A DNA stretch of 12,907 nucleotides from Ruminococcaceae bacterium UBA6855 (GCA_002451755.1 DKDF01000010.1:1-12907); one strand, 5' to 3'; counted from the stretch's first letter, positions 1-7,278 are shown. Program-made: numbers and translations. Notes: generated from the letters alone by a model not told the origin.

Positions 1-4
1 CGAT

Positions 5-47
5 GCCCCTTTTAGGGGCTTAGTCAGTAGGCGCCCCTTATAGGGGC
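5..47. repeat. Tandem pair of near-identical GC hairpins
   Basis: Two short palindromes lie in direct order at 5-19 and 33-47. Each has the arms GCCCCT and AGGGGC around a 3-base loop (TTT in the first, TAT in the second). The 16-base units, running to positions 20 and 48, differ at one base. They lie just downstream of the end of the minus-strand operon. They may be terminator-like structures or remnants of a short intergenic repeat. Neither has a good U-tract on either strand. Confidence 0.5.
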
Positions 48-53
48 TGTGCA

Positions 54-75
54 AACCACTAGTTTACTAGTGGTT
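54..75 (-). terminator. Perfect hairpin at the end of the gltX-glnS operon
   Basis: The arms AACCACTAGT (54-63) and ACTAGTGGTT (66-75) are a perfect 10 bp inverted repeat with a 2-base core, so about 4 bases would be unpaired in practice. The TAA stop of the membrane-protein gene (74-76) lies inside the stem. On the minus strand the hairpin is followed only by TTTGC, so the U-tract is weak. The position fits an operon terminator or 3'-end stabiliser. Confidence 0.4.
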
Positions 76-688
76 ATGATTTTTTCTTCGCGTGCTTTGC
101 TTTTTTCTTCGGCTGTTCTTCGCCGAGGTCGATTGCGATAAACGCGACGTTCCAGATGAGTATCGCCAAAAACAGAACCGTCATCACCGCAGGCGCCGTG
201 CTCATCGTAACGAGCACTATCTTGCCGAAGAGATTCATGAACGACATGTCGGTCAGCGAGCCGAGGGTCAGCGTGCCCGCTTTGACCGCCGAAGAGACGG
301 CGGAAAACGCTATCCTCATGCCTATAATGCTCAGAAGACCTGCCGCGCCGAGCGAAGCGGTCGCCTTGCGCGAGTTCGTCGCCGCGGCGACTATAACCGT
401 CGCGAGCGCGACGAGCAGGGCGATGGCAAAGAATACAGCAAAGGCGATAAAATTGCCCTTGAATTTCAAAAGTCCGTCCGGGAGCTCGGAGGCACCGCCT
501 TTGACGAGGTCGGCGAAAAGACCGTCTCCCGTGAAAAGCTCGATGATGCGTTTGACGCTCAGATTCTCTACAATATTTGAATCGTAGATAGTCGCGTGCA
601 TATAGACGGTTATGAGATCCGTGAAATATGCGACGGGGAACACTGCAATCGCCAGCAGAGCCGTCACAATTCTGTTGAGAGCTTTCAT
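74..688 (-). CDS. Small four-helix membrane protein of unknown function
   Basis: This 204-residue protein has no recognised family. Four hydrophobic stretches stand out: about 5-30, 80-103, 109-135 and 155-187. A polar segment of about 45 residues lies between the first and second, and the C-terminal tail is rich in lysine (from about residue 193). It is therefore probably an integral inner-membrane protein with a positively charged cytoplasmic tail. The ATG is preceded by AAAGG with a 9-base gap, which supports this start. It begins 23 bases downstream of the glnS stop on the same strand, so it is probably the last gene of the gltX-glnS operon. Nothing in the sequence gives a substrate or a catalytic motif, and a role in tRNA charging is not implied by position alone. 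Confidence 0.75.
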   Translation of the reverse strand: MKALNRIVTALLAIAVFPVAYFTDLITVYMHATIYDSNIVENLSVKRIIELFTGDGLFADLVKGGASELPDGLLKFKGNFIAFAVFFAIALLVALATVIVAAATNSRKATASLGAAGLLSIIGMRIAFSAVSSAVKAGTLTLGSLTDMSFMNLFGKIVLVTMSTAPAVMTVLFLAILIWNVAFIAIDLGEEQPKKKAKHAKKKS

Positions 689-711
689 CCTGACCGACCT
701 TTCTTATTTGT

Positions 712-2385
712 TTATTTCTTCTTTTTGTCCCATGAGGAGTTGAGCGCAACGGTGCGGTTTATGATAAGATTGCCCGGAGTGCTGTCTTTATCGACGCAGA
801 AGTAGCCCTGGCGCATGAACTGGAATGTGTCGCCCGGCTTTGCGTCGCGGAGTCCGCCCTCGAGCAGGCATCCGTCGATAATTTTGAGTGAATCGGGGTT
901 GATGTTCTGAAGATAGTCGCCGTTTCCGTCCTCGCCTGCGGGGTTCTCGGTGTTGAACAGGCGGTCATAGAGGCGCACCTGAGCTTTCACGTTGTCCGCC
1001 GCGCTAACCCAGTGCAGGGTGCCGCGAACCTTTCTGCCGTCGGGCGTCTCGCCGCCGCGGCTCTCGGGGTCGTAGGTGCAGTGCAGGCAGGTGACTTCGC
1101 CGTTTTCATCGGTATCATATGAGTTGCAGGTCACATAATATGCGCTCTTGAGACGCACTTCGTTGCCGGGGAAGAGCCTGAAATATTTTTTCACGGGCTC
1201 AGCCATAAAGTCCTCGCGCTCAACATAGAGCTCGCGGGAGAATGTGACCTTGCGGCGACCGAGCTCGGGCTTGTCGGGATTTATCTCGACTTCGATTTCC
1301 TCGGTTTTGTCCTCAGGGTAGTTGTCGATAACGAGCTTGAGGGGATTGAGAACCGCCATGGCGCGCGGAGCGTTCTGGTTGAGATTGTCTCTGACGCACG
1401 CTTCAAGCAGACCGTAGTCAACCACGCTGTATGCCTTCGCAACGCCGACGCGGCTTATGAAATCGCGTATCGCGGCGGCGGGGTAGCCCCTGCGGCGCAT
1501 ACCGCAGAGAGTGACCATTCTCGGGTCGTCCCAGCCGTTGACAACGCCGGTCTGAACCATTTCGAGGCACTTTCTCTTGCTCGTCACGCAGTAGTTGAGG
1601 TTAAGACGCGCGAACTCGATCTGGCGCGGCGGCTCTTCAAAGCCGATGGCATCGATGAACCAGTTGTAGAGCGGTCTGTGGTTCTCAAACTCGAGCGAGC
1701 ACAGGGAATATGTGACCTTCTCCGCAGCGTCGGAGAGGGGATGGGCAAAGTCATACATCGGATAGACGCACCACTTGTCGCCCGTCTGATGATGGGAGAC
1801 ATGCGCGATTCTGTAGATGACCGGGTCGCGCATATTGATGTTCGGACTCGCCATATCTATCTTGGCGCGCAGAACCTTTTCGCCGTTTGCAAATTCGCCC
1901 TCGGTCATGCGGCGGAAGAGGTCGAGGTTTTCTTCAACCGAGCGGTCGCGGTAGGGGCTGTTTTTGCCGGGCTCTGTAAGAGTGCCGCGGTATTCGCGTA
2001 TTTCCTCGGGCGACAGGTCGCAGACATACGCCTTGCCCTCTTTGATGAGCTTTATCGCACACTCATAGAGAAAATCGAAATAGCTCGATGCGTAGTAGAC
2101 CTCGTTCCATTTGTAGCCGAGCCACTCAATGTCCTCTTTTATCGCGTCAACATATTCGACATCCTCTTTCGAGGGGTTAGTGTCGTCGAGACGGAGATTG
2201 CACACTCCGCCGTATTTTTCCGCGATGCTGAAGTCGATGCATATTGCCTTTGCGTGGCCGATGTGCAGATAGCCGTTGGGCTCCGGAGGGAATCTCGTCT
2301 GCACGCGGGTGTTGACCCCGTTTGCAAGATCCTCGTCTATAAAATCAGTGATAAAATTTGAATTGAGATTGGTGCTGTCCGCCAT
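712..2385 (-). CDS. glnS: Glutaminyl-tRNA synthetase (GlnRS)
   Basis: A class I aminoacyl-tRNA synthetase that attaches glutamine to tRNA-Gln in the cytoplasm using ATP. At 557 residues it has the usual bacterial GlnRS length. The catalytic Rossmann fold begins with the class I signature PEPNGYLHIGH (HIGH at 41-44). LRLDDTNP follows at about 64-71, and YPMYDFAHPLSDA at about 208-220 is typical of GlnRS rather than GluRS. The second class I motif is VTSKRK (267-272), where most family members have VMSKRK; the lysines remain. The C-terminal half is the beta-barrel anticodon-binding region, ending in a short lysine tail. The ATG abuts the gltX stop, and the ribosome site lies within gltX. Having GlnRS means tRNA-Gln need not be charged through the Glu-tRNA-Gln amidotransferase route. 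Confidence 0.97.
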   Translation of the reverse strand: MADSTNLNSNFITDFIDEDLANGVNTRVQTRFPPEPNGYLHIGHAKAICIDFSIAEKYGGVCNLRLDDTNPSKEDVEYVDAIKEDIEWLGYKWNEVYYASSYFDFLYECAIKLIKEGKAYVCDLSPEEIREYRGTLTEPGKNSPYRDRSVEENLDLFRRMTEGEFANGEKVLRAKIDMASPNINMRDPVIYRIAHVSHHQTGDKWCVYPMYDFAHPLSDAAEKVTYSLCSLEFENHRPLYNWFIDAIGFEEPPRQIEFARLNLNYCVTSKRKCLEMVQTGVVNGWDDPRMVTLCGMRRRGYPAAAIRDFISRVGVAKAYSVVDYGLLEACVRDNLNQNAPRAMAVLNPLKLVIDNYPEDKTEEIEVEINPDKPELGRRKVTFSRELYVEREDFMAEPVKKYFRLFPGNEVRLKSAYYVTCNSYDTDENGEVTCLHCTYDPESRGGETPDGRKVRGTLHWVSAADNVKAQVRLYDRLFNTENPAGEDGNGDYLQNINPDSLKIIDGCLLEGGLRDAKPGDTFQFMRQGYFCVDKDSTPGNLIINRTVALNSSWDKKKK

Positions 2386-2400
2386 TTAGTTCTCCTCCTT
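2386..2400 (-). promoter_or_regulatory. glnS ribosome binding site embedded in the gltX 3' end
   Basis: On the minus strand AAGGAGG (2394-2400) lies 8 bases before the glnS ATG. The same bases encode the last gltX residues Lys-Glu-Glu-Asn and are followed directly by the gltX TAA and then the glnS ATG. The ideal spacing fixes the glnS start and points to translational coupling. Confidence 0.85.
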
Positions 2401-4059
2401 GTAGTGTGCGAGCGCCGCAGCGAGTCTCGCTCTGACTCTGTCCTCGCCGAGCAGCCTGATTATCGAATGAAGATCGGGTGTGTTGCGGCGCGAAGTCACC
2501 GCGATTCTGATAACGGTCGAAAGGTCGCCGACATGACCCTTGAACGCCGTGGGATCTTTCTTGTATTCCTTGACGTTGGGCGTGTAGCCGAGCGGCTCGC
2601 ACATCGCCTTGATGCGCGCAAACCATGCGTCCTTGTCGTCGTTTATGTCAAACTCGCCGATGTATTTTTGCAGTATCGCCGCCGCATCGCCTGCGCTGAT
2701 ATTCTCGGGCAGGGTGTAGTCGGGGGTGTAGATCTCATCGTAGAAATACGAGACGAAGTCCTTGACCTGCTCCCAGTTTGCGATATCCTTTCGCGGCTTC
2801 GGACAGTCGCGGTCTATCGAGAATATGCCGCGTGCAAAATCGCGGTCTGCGTCGAGAAGCTTGTAGAGCTCCCCGTCATATTCTTTCGCCCAGTTCAGCA
2901 CATTACCGAGCACCTCGTCTGCCGTCATGTGCGAAATGATATTCTTGCTCACGTCGTTGAGCTTCGCCATGTCAAACAGACATCCGCTCACGCTCATCTT
3001 CTTGAGATTGAACGGGAACTTCCAGCAGTCCTCCGTGGGATTCGCTCTGCGCCAGTCCTCGAAGTTTGAGTTGAGCAGCGTCATGATGTATTCGATAACG
3101 CTCTCCTTGGGATAGCCCTGCTCGACAAAGTAGCTGACCGCCGCCTCGGGGTCCTTTCTCTTCGAGAGCTTGCGCTTGGCACCCGTCTCTTCGTCTATCT
3201 TCATGACCTGCGGAGTGTGCGCATATTTCGGCACTCTGTAGCCGCATGCCTTGAACAGCGCGATGTGCTTCGGGACGGAGGATATCCACTCCTCGCCGCG
3301 AATGACATGTGTCGTGCGCATGAAGTGGTCGTCGCAGACATGCGCAAAGTGATAGGTCGGCACGCCGTCGCTCTTCAAAAGCACTTCGTCGATTATATTC
3401 TCCGGCATTTCAATCTTGCCGCGAATCATATCGTCAAAAACTATTCTCTTGTTCTCGTCGCCCTCGGAGCGGAAGCGGAGCACATAGGGCTCGCCCGCCT
3501 CGATGCGTCTCTTCTGCTCGTCAAAGCTCAGGTCGCGGCACTTCGCCCATTTGCCGAAATATCCGGTTATCGCCGCGCCGCTTTTTTCCTGCTCTTCGCG
3601 GATAGCGGCGAGCTCGTCCGCCGTGCAGAAGCAGGGATATGCCTTGCCCTCCTGCACAAGACGCTTGGCGACCGCGTGATAGATCTCAACGCGCTTGCTC
3701 TGGGTATAGGGACCGTAAGCGCCCTTCTCCGTGTCGAATCCGGTCACGCCCTCATCAAATTCGAGACCGAAGTTTTTGAATCCGTTGATTATCGCGGACA
3801 CGCCGTCGGCGACCTCGCGCTTCTTGTCCGTGTCCTCGATTCTCAGATAAGTAAGACCGCCGCTGACTCTCGCTGTAAGAAAATCGACGAGCGCGCCGAA
3901 CAGTCCGCCTATATGGAGATACCCCGTAGGACTCGGTGAGAATCGGGTCACGCGCGCGCCCTCGGGCAGCTCGCGCGGGGGGAATCTCAGCTCGCAGTCC
4001 TCCGGCGTCAGCCCGTCCGAGCCGAACAGGAGATCGGCGAGTCTTTCGTTATCAGTCAT
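2386..4059 (-). CDS. gltX: Glutamyl-tRNA synthetase (GluRS)
   Basis: A class I synthetase that charges tRNA-Glu with glutamate. The first signature is SPSPTGYLHIGG (41-52) with the GluRS-type HIGG, followed by LRIEDTDKKRE at about 72-82. The KMSKS-like loop is KLSKRKDPEA (297-306). C143 and C145 (CFC), with C174 after an aromatic residue, resemble the zinc site of the insertion seen in E. coli GluRS. The C-terminal helical anticodon-binding region follows. At 557 residues it is longer than the roughly 470-490 residues of common bacterial GluRS, partly through an N-terminal extension of about 36 residues before the signature; I associate this longer form with Clostridia. The start is supported by GGAG placed 9 bases upstream. 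It is the first gene of the operon. With glnS present it is probably the discriminating type, which is an inference. Confidence 0.96.
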   Translation of the reverse strand: MTDNERLADLLFGSDGLTPEDCELRFPPRELPEGARVTRFSPSPTGYLHIGGLFGALVDFLTARVSGGLTYLRIEDTDKKREVADGVSAIINGFKNFGLEFDEGVTGFDTEKGAYGPYTQSKRVEIYHAVAKRLVQEGKAYPCFCTADELAAIREEQEKSGAAITGYFGKWAKCRDLSFDEQKRRIEAGEPYVLRFRSEGDENKRIVFDDMIRGKIEMPENIIDEVLLKSDGVPTYHFAHVCDDHFMRTTHVIRGEEWISSVPKHIALFKACGYRVPKYAHTPQVMKIDEETGAKRKLSKRKDPEAAVSYFVEQGYPKESVIEYIMTLLNSNFEDWRRANPTEDCWKFPFNLKKMSVSGCLFDMAKLNDVSKNIISHMTADEVLGNVLNWAKEYDGELYKLLDADRDFARGIFSIDRDCPKPRKDIANWEQVKDFVSYFYDEIYTPDYTLPENISAGDAAAILQKYIGEFDINDDKDAWFARIKAMCEPLGYTPNVKEYKKDPTAFKGHVGDLSTVIRIAVTSRRNTPDLHSIIRLLGEDRVRARLAAALAHYKEEN

Positions 4060-4094
4060 TAAACCGCACTCCGTTTCTGTAGGTAAATATATAC

Positions 4095-4124
4095 ACTATA
4101 TTATTGCAGAAAAACGCCCGTCAA
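4095..4124 (-). promoter_or_regulatory. Sigma-A type promoter of the gltX-glnS operon
   Basis: Minus-strand TTGACG (4119-4124) and TATAGT (4095-4100) are separated by 18 bases. The expected start near 4088 gives a leader of about 30 bases, too short for a T-box. The placement upstream of gltX and the good -35/-10 match support it. Confidence 0.65.
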
Positions 4125-4198
4125 TCAAGAGCTGGCGGACATTTTCTTTGAGCAAAGCTTTTAAAAAGATAAATCTTTCATAAATCTTGTTTTTTCCA

Positions 4199-4227
4199 TT
4201 GATTTTTGGGCGTTTTTATTTTATAAT
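4199..4227 (+). promoter_or_regulatory. Sigma-A type promoter of lipoprotein A
   Basis: TTGATT (4199-4204) and a perfect TATAAT (4222-4227) are spaced by 17 bases. Transcription starting near 4234 would give a leader of about 100 bases before the ATG at 4337. It is divergent from the gltX promoter, with about 75 bases between the two -35 boxes. Confidence 0.75.
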
Positions 4228-4253
4228 GAATTTGACCGCGCAGGCAGGAGACT

Positions 4254-4282
4254 GTTTTTCAGGGGCTCATCCGCCCAAAAAC
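4254..4282 (+). other. Possible leader hairpin upstream of lipoprotein A
   Basis: GTTTTT (4254-4259) can pair with AAAAAC (4277-4282), and GGG (4262-4264) with CCC (4274-4276), with a 2-base bulge between them. This puts a small imperfect stem inside the predicted 5' leader. No known riboswitch is recognised. It could be incidental. Confidence 0.3.
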
Positions 4283-4336
4283 GGCACCTGTATAAGCGCG
4301 CTGAAATGAAGAAAAATTTTTTCGGAGGTAACTGAA

Positions 4337-5272
4337 ATGACAAAGAAGATCATAGCTCTTGTCCTTGCTCTCTGCTTCGTTTTCGCTTTTGCAGCCTGCA
4401 AGAAGGATAAGGACAACGGCGACACCACCACGGGTGAAGCAAACACCTCGGCAAACGGCGAGACGATTGCAAACGACGAGTCCAGCGAGGCTGAGTCCGT
4501 CAGCGGCGACGAGTCCACCGAGGCTCAGACCGACGCTTCCGGCAACACCGTAGCTCCCGCGACTGAGAAGAATACTCAGAGCAGCGGCAGCCAGGGCGGC
4601 AGCACCACTGTTTCCAAGCCCTCGACAAAGGCAGAGATCGTTGAGTACTTCAACAAGGCAATCAACGGCGTAAAGCCCGGCGCAAAGAGCGTCACCAGAG
4701 TTTCCGAGACGAACTACAGAAGCGGAAATATTACCGGCGTTCCCTCTATTGTCGATAAGCTTGTCGGCGGTATAGACAGCTTTGTTGACGGTCAGCTCAA
4801 AAAGAACAGCAAGGGCTCTGAGACATTCTCCACTCCCGCAGCTATAAAGGCTAACTTCCCTGTTGAGAGCGAGTCTTGGTCGAGCAAGCTTACTGTGAAT
4901 GACGTCGCAAGCGCAACTTGCACCGAGGCTGGCGGAGTTTACACTATCACCATAAAGACTGTTGCCGATAAGGCTTCTTCCAATGTTTCGCACGGCTCGG
5001 GTCATGCACCCAAGGTCTTCAGCGTGGTTCGTCCGTCTGTTATCAACGATCAGTTCAGCAGCGGCGTGCTTAAGTCTGTCGCTAAGACCTTTAAAATAGG
5101 CACTGCTCAGATGGAGTATCCCTCCAGCACAGTTACCGTTAAGGTTGATGCCAAGACCAATCATGTCATCAATGCTACATATGATTCCAAGTGGACGATC
5201 CACCTTCCTCTCGGTGATGATATGGTAGTGCTTCCCTTCGGAACAAAAACCATATATAACATCGCTTATTAA
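4337..5272 (+). CDS. Lipoprotein A, first of three paralogous lipoproteins
   Basis: This 311-residue secreted lipoprotein has a lysine-started hydrophobic signal and the lipobox F-A-A-C, with the lipidated cysteine at 21. GGAGGT 7 bases upstream fixes the ATG. Residues 22-97 form a low-complexity Ser/Thr/Asp/Glu linker, as in proteins that span the cell wall. The folded part (about 98-311) holds a helical motif IVEYFNKAING (101-111), LKKNSKG (154-160), a beta-strand-like GGVYTITIKT (199-208), and a C-terminal VTVKVDAKTNHVINATYD-type block (266-283). The same four elements recur in order in the lipoproteins at 6376 and 8200, though this copy is the most divergent. I do not recognise the domain as a named family, so function is unknown. 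Codon use (AAG, GAC, CTT) is regular and suggests good expression. pduL follows after 87 bases. Confidence 0.85.
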   Translation: MTKKIIALVLALCFVFAFAACKKDKDNGDTTTGEANTSANGETIANDESSEAESVSGDESTEAQTDASGNTVAPATEKNTQSSGSQGGSTTVSKPSTKAEIVEYFNKAINGVKPGAKSVTRVSETNYRSGNITGVPSIVDKLVGGIDSFVDGQLKKNSKGSETFSTPAAIKANFPVESESWSSKLTVNDVASATCTEAGGVYTITIKTVADKASSNVSHGSGHAPKVFSVVRPSVINDQFSSGVLKSVAKTFKIGTAQMEYPSSTVTVKVDAKTNHVINATYDSKWTIHLPLGDDMVVLPFGTKTIYNIAY

Positions 5273-5288
5273 TTAAACCGGATGAATG

Positions 5289-5317
5289 TTTTGAGGCAGG
5301 AGTTTCCTGCCTCAAAA
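5289..5317 (+). other. Perfect 13 bp hairpin between lipoprotein A and pduL
   Basis: TTTTGAGGCAGGA (5289-5301) and its exact reverse complement (5305-5317) flank a 3-base loop. The stem is strong, but on the plus strand it is followed by AAAATGC rather than a U-run, so it is not a canonical intrinsic terminator. It ends 42 bases before the pduL ATG. It may weaken or process the transcript between the two genes. Confidence 0.6.
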
Positions 5318-5359
5318 TGCATTTACAAACATATCAAGTGAAAAAGAAGGATATTTAAA

Positions 5360-5935
5360 ATGGAAAAGAAAGTTCTTGTTGAAACTTCCGCGCGCCATGT
5401 ACATGTCACCAGAGAAGCTCTTGATATCCTCTTCGGCGAGGGCTATGAGCTGACCGTCAAGAAGGAGCTCTCTCAGCCCGGCCAGTTCGCGAGCAACGAG
5501 CGCGTTGCCGTTGTCGGCCCGAAGGGCAGCTTCCCGGCAGTCTCCATTCTCGGACCCGTGCGTCCCGAGAACCAGGTTGAGCTTTCGCTCACCGATGCCC
5601 GTTCCATCGGCGTGACCGCTCCTGTCAGAGAGAGCGGCGATATCGCAGGCAGCGGCGCATGCAAGCTTGTCGGCCCCAAGGGCGAGGTTGAGCTCGAGTG
5701 CGGCGTTATCGCAGCGCAGAGACACATCCACGCAACCCCCGAGGACGCCGAGAAATACGGTCTTAAAGACAAGCAGATAGTCAGCGTCAAAATCGACTCC
5801 AACGGTCGTTCGCTCGTTTTCGGCGATGTCGTCGTCAGAGTCAGCCCGAAGTATGCGCTGGCAATGCACATCGATACCGATGAGTCCAACGCCGCAGGTG
5901 CAACTCCAGGTCTCATGGGCGAGATACTCGCGTAA
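5360..5935 (+). CDS. pduL: PduL-type phosphate acyltransferase (phosphotransacetylase/phosphotransbutyrylase-like)
   Basis: A 191-residue member of the PduL (PTAC) family, which moves an acyl group between coenzyme A and phosphate (acetyl-CoA or propanoyl-CoA to acyl-phosphate) and is unrelated to the Pta family. The expected metal-binding histidines are all present: RHVH (H13, H15), RHIH (H122, H124) and H170 in MHIDTDESNAAG. R12 and R121 precede the two HxH pairs. The N terminus starts directly at the first barrel strand (KVLVETSARHVH), without the extension that targets some PduL to microcompartments, and no shell genes are nearby. It is therefore probably a cytosolic fermentation enzyme making acyl-phosphate for ATP formation through a kinase encoded elsewhere. 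AAGAAGG about 9 bases upstream supports the start. I see no separate promoter, so it may depend on readthrough from lipoprotein A. Confidence 0.93.
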   Translation: MEKKVLVETSARHVHVTREALDILFGEGYELTVKKELSQPGQFASNERVAVVGPKGSFPAVSILGPVRPENQVELSLTDARSIGVTAPVRESGDIAGSGACKLVGPKGEVELECGVIAAQRHIHATPEDAEKYGLKDKQIVSVKIDSNGRSLVFGDVVVRVSPKYALAMHIDTDESNAAGATPGLMGEILA

Positions 5936-5950
5936 CAAAACACGAATTTC

Positions 5951-5982
5951 AGTCCTCTGTACAATGCGTGCGGAGGGCTTTT
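5951..5982 (+). terminator. Intrinsic terminator after pduL
   Basis: A 12 bp stem (5951-5962 with 5968-5979, three G-U type pairs) with the loop AATGC is followed by a short T-run (5979-5982). It begins 15 bases after the pduL stop. Confidence 0.7.
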
Positions 5983-6317
5983 CGCTTGCGGTCGGGGAGG
6001 ATGAGCAGACGCACTTATGTGCCAATAGCGGCGGAGCTCTTCAGGCAATATAACGGCATTTTTATTCTCACATATAAAATTATTGTCGGCTCCCTTGTGT
6101 AAAGGGAGCTGGATCGGCGAAGCCGAGACTGAGGGATTGCGTCCGGATAAAAAATTGTCGTGGTTGTTCTCGATTTATCAACAGGCAAATTCTTATTTCC
6201 GGATACTTACGCGAAACTGCCGCCGAAATCAAAACACTTTTTCAAGATGTGTTTCACTAATGACGCATTTACACAATTTGGACTACCCCCGTTAAACGAA
6301 ATTTTATCTTTTGTCTA
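5983..6317. other. Long intergenic stretch with one repeat and no convincing gene
   Basis: This is the gap between the pduL terminator and the promoter of lipoprotein B. It holds the double-hairpin repeat at 6088-6139. A 33-codon open frame at 6001-6102 runs into that repeat; its GGAGG touches the ATG, so it is unlikely to be translated well. From 6140 to 6317 I see no gene, RNA structure or repeat. Confidence 0.6.
6088..6139 (+). repeat. Double-hairpin intergenic repeat, copy 1
   Basis: The 52-base element consists of GCTCCCTT (6089-6096) pairing with AAGGGAGC (6102-6109), then TCGGC-GAA-GCCGA (6114-6126), then the tail GACTGAGGGATTG. The same order of parts occurs at 9216-9264. I recall similar elements scattered between genes in gut Clostridia. 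It looks like a non-coding REP/MITE-like sequence. Confidence 0.75.
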
Positions 6318-6346
6318 TTGACTGATTGGAACAACGATTATACAAT
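6318..6346 (+). promoter_or_regulatory. Sigma-A type promoter of lipoprotein B
   Basis: TTGACT (6318-6323) and TACAAT (6341-6346) with a 17-base spacer. The predicted start near 6353 leaves a leader of only about 23 bases, containing AAGGAG (6362-6367). Confidence 0.75.
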
Positions 6347-6375
6347 GTATATATAAATCATAAGGAGTGAAAAAG

Positions 6376-7263
6376 ATGAAAAAGATTCTGGCAATAATCC
6401 TTGCCGCTGTCCTCGTTCTCTCGTTCGCGGCGTGCAAGAAGAATGACACAAACAACGACACCACTGCCGGTGACGCTCAGACCTCCGGTCAGGCGGCGGA
6501 TGTTTCCGCTTCCGATGATACCGCTTCTTCCGAAGAGGCTTCCTCTGAGGTCGAGACCGAGGTAGTCACCGATAAAGAGGGTCACACCGTTATCGAGACT
6601 AAGGCTCCTCAGTCCTCCGACACAAAGAACACGACCAAGGGCAGCACGACTCCCTCCAAGGGTCTCAACACCAACGACGCAGCTGCCTGCATCAAGGCTT
6701 ATCAGGCGGCGGTCAACGCTACCAAGCAGTTCAAGAGCGGCAGACAGAACATGGCTCTCAAGGGCAGCATCACTGCCGACGGCAGCCTCGGTGCTCTGCT
6801 CAAGATAGCTCAGAAGCCCGTTGCAAACGCGCTCAACAAGAACTCCAAGGATCGTACCGATATCCCCGGCAAGCCCTCGGGCATGCAGGCGAGCCACATG
6901 AAGAGCGCCAGCGCAGTGACCAGCGGCAACTACACCACAATCACCTTCAACGTCAAGGATCAGACTCAGGGCGCGAAGGCTGATAACCACAGCGGTTCCG
7001 TCGGCTGCGCAGTCGGTACTCTCGGCGATGTCGATAACGCTATCAGAGAGCTCGGACTCAGCGTCGACTACAAGGACGGCAAGATCGAGCTGACCTACAC
7101 CAACTGCAAGGTCGTTGTCAAGATCGACAACACCACCGGCAAGATCGTCGAAGGCAGCTGGGTATATGATGTCAATGTCTATGCAAACGGCATCAAGGTC
7201 TCCGTCGTCTCCGTCAATAACCTCAAGGGTATCGTCGCTTTCTCTTACACCGCTAAGGGCTGA
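6376..7263 (+). CDS. Lipoprotein B, second of three paralogous lipoproteins
   Basis: A 295-residue secreted lipoprotein. The ATG at 6376 is chosen over an in-frame GTG at 6367 because AAGGAG (6362-6367) overlaps the GTG but sits 8 bases before the ATG. The signal peptide ends in the lipobox F-A-A-C with C20 as the lipid anchor. Residues 21-95 are a Ser/Thr/Asp/Glu-rich linker. The folded part holds a helical motif CIKAYQAAVNATK (105-117), LNKNSK (153-158), GNYTTITFNV (184-193), a VGTLGDVD turn (213-220), and the block CKVVVKIDNTTGKIVEGSW starting at 244. It matches the lipoprotein at 8200 closely in this last block (about 15 of 19 positions) and also shares KGLNT before the domain. Function is unknown; I know no family name. 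It has its own promoter and terminator, so it is monocistronic. Confidence 0.86.
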   Translation: MKKILAIILAAVLVLSFAACKKNDTNNDTTAGDAQTSGQAADVSASDDTASSEEASSEVETEVVTDKEGHTVIETKAPQSSDTKNTTKGSTTPSKGLNTNDAAACIKAYQAAVNATKQFKSGRQNMALKGSITADGSLGALLKIAQKPVANALNKNSKDRTDIPGKPSGMQASHMKSASAVTSGNYTTITFNVKDQTQGAKADNHSGSVGCAVGTLGDVDNAIRELGLSVDYKDGKIELTYTNCKVVVKIDNTTGKIVEGSWVYDVNVYANGIKVSVVSVNNLKGIVAFSYTAKG

Positions 7264-7278
7264 TATCTGAAAAAATCA

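Noticed and set aside
712..4059. gltX and glnS both encode 557 residues, hinting at tandem duplication
   Set aside because: Their signatures differ (HIGG and KLSKRK against HIGH and VTSKRK) and their C-terminal domains are of different types. The equal length is coincidence.
4060..4094. Possible T-box leader for gltX
   Set aside because: The predicted transcript start leaves only about 30 bases, with no T-box motif or antiterminator.
4259..5203. A long minus-strand open frame opposite lipoprotein A
   Set aside because: The plus-strand gene has a promoter, ribosome site and signal peptide. The antisense frame has none and only mirrors biased codons.
6001..6102. A 33-codon open frame starting after GGGGAGG
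   Set aside because: The ribosome site touches the ATG with no spacer, the frame runs into the repeat, and it lies after a terminator with no promoter. It could be a gene remnant, but nothing recognisable supports that.
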